Positions 6,064 to 6,984 of a stretch of DNA of 6,984 nucleotides are shown here, piece after piece (the first letter of the stretch is position 1; every line of letters begins with the position of its first letter). The notes below the pieces were generated by a model, which saw only the letters and a list, made by a program, of their open reading frames with translations, did not search any database and was not told where the DNA came from. The position numbers and the translations under genes were made by a program. The DNA lies in contig VGBQ01000138.1 of the NCBI GenBank assembly GCA_016870425.1, positions 1-6,984 of the forward strand. The letters run 5' to 3'. The DNA comes from Actinomycetota bacterium. GTDB lineage: Bacteria > Actinomycetota > Actinomycetes > S36-B12.

Positions 6064-6984
6064 GCGTCACCGCTCATCTGGCGGACATCGCGTCCATCGG
6101 GCGTGATGCGACGTCGGGCGGCTACTCGCGCCTCGCGTGGACCGACGCCGACCTGATGCTGCGCGAGTGGTTCATCGGGCAGGCATCCGGACTCGGCCTC
6201 GCGGTCGAGACCGATCGCAACGGCAACATGTGGGCGTGGTGGGGGGATCCCTCGGCGGGTGATGCGGTCGTCACGGGTTCGCACGTCGACTCCGTGCCCG
6301 ACGGCGGCAACTACGACGGCCCGCTCGGCATCGCCAGTGCCCTAACGGCGGTCGCGGAGCTCAAGCGCGCGGCGTACACCCTGGCCGACCCCTCGCGGTC
6401 GCCTGCTTCACCGATGAGGAAGGTGGCCGCTTCGGCGTCGCCTGCATCGGTTCGCGTCTCGCTGCAGGAGTGCTAGCACCCGAGAAGGCGCGGGCCCTGC
6501 GCGATGCCGATGGCGTCACCCTGGACGAGGCCCTGCGCCGAGCGGGCCGCGATCCGGAGGCACTCGGCGCCGAGCCGGAGCGACTCGCGCGCATCGGTGC
6601 CTTCGTCGAGCTGCATGTCGAGCAGGGCCGCGCACTCATCGACCTGGGTGCGCCCATCGCGGTCGGCACGGCGATCCTGCCGCACGGCCGCTGGCGCATT
6701 GACATCACCGGCGAGCCCAATCACGCGGGCACGACGCGCATGTCCGATCGCCGCGACCCCATGCTCGGCCTTGCTCGCCTCATCGACGGCGCACATCGCG
6801 AGGCGACCGAGCGCGACAGCACCTCTGGGCCCGGCGGGTCGGCAGAGCCGCCCCTGACGGGCCACGCAGCACGCGCGACGGTCGGCAAGATCCGGTGCGT
6901 CCCGAATGCTGTCAACGCGATCCCCGCCGAAGTCACCGGCTGGCTCGACGCGCGTGCCGAGGATGAGGCGACGCTCGACGCGAT
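6060..6984 (+). pseudogene. AllC-like M20 amidohydrolase (possible N-formylglutamate-type deformylase), frameshifted, 3' end outside window
   Basis: The gene begins at GTG 6060, overlapping the hutU stop as GTGA. The first 110 codons match allantoate amidohydrolase/N-carbamoyl-L-amino-acid hydrolase proteins: IGRDATSGGYSRLAW, DRNGN, then GSHVDSV with metal ligand His75 and NYDGPLG with Asp86. As read, the frame then degenerates into serine/proline-rich sequence and stops at TAG 6474-6476. From the CCCC run at 6389-6392 the neighbouring frame restores the family: LAVACFTDEEGGRFG (metal-ligand region Glu120-Glu121 if one base is restored), IGAFVELHVEQGRAL (His186), GEPNHAGTTRM, and VPNAVNAIP to the window end. 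One added C gives a continuous protein, and no stop occurs in the 596 bases after it. The family hydrolyses linear amide or ureido bonds using two metal ions. Its place after hutU suggests action on N-formyl- or N-formimino-glutamate. It could be a true pseudogene or an intact gene with a sequencing error. Confidence 0.85.

Noticed and set aside
6361..6865. Minus-strand and other-frame open frames across the 3' part of the AllC-like gene
   Set aside because: The plus-strand frame from 6389 onward contains conserved amidohydrolase motifs; the rest lack any.
1..6984. Search for CRISPR arrays, transposase genes, tRNA genes, attachment sites and long direct repeats
   Set aside because: None was seen by eye; the window is almost fully occupied by conserved metabolic genes, with no sign of recent transfer.

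Overview
The window looks like chromosomal DNA from a high-GC actinobacterium. The reasons are strong G/C preference at third codon positions, GTG and ATG starts, tightly packed genes, and proteins that read like actinobacterial versions of their families. The genus cannot be resolved from the sequence alone. No mobile element, CRISPR array, tRNA or rRNA is visible. The content is mostly core metabolism, and I do not see a new multi-gene system.

Left part (1-975, minus strand): most of a secreted SGNH/GDSL hydrolase with an N-terminal signal peptide. It runs off the left edge before the final catalytic block. A 139-base divergent spacer (976-1114) separates it from the plus-strand genes.

Middle (1115-2761, plus): a complete fatty acyl-CoA synthetase of the adenylate-forming family, closest in motif pattern to the ACSF2-type medium-chain enzymes. 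Its start is set by an unusually strong Shine-Dalgarno sequence. An 82-base spacer with inverted repeats follows.

Right part (2844-6984, plus): a histidine-utilisation (hut) operon. hutH (histidine ammonia-lyase) makes urocanate, and hutU (urocanate hydratase) makes imidazolonepropionate. The third gene encodes an M20-family amidohydrolase of the AllC/N-carbamoyl-amino-acid hydrolase type. The gene junctions are very tight: one base between hutH and hutU, and a GTGA overlap between hutU and the hydrolase gene, so translational coupling is likely. The hydrolase may do the last step of the pathway, deformylating N-formylglutamate in place of HutG, but this is inferred from context.

The most notable point is that the hydrolase reading frame is broken by what looks like one missing C at a CCCC run (about 6389-6392). 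The family signature continues cleanly in the shifted frame to the window end. This is either a sequencing error, a very recent mutation, or, less likely, -1 slippage.
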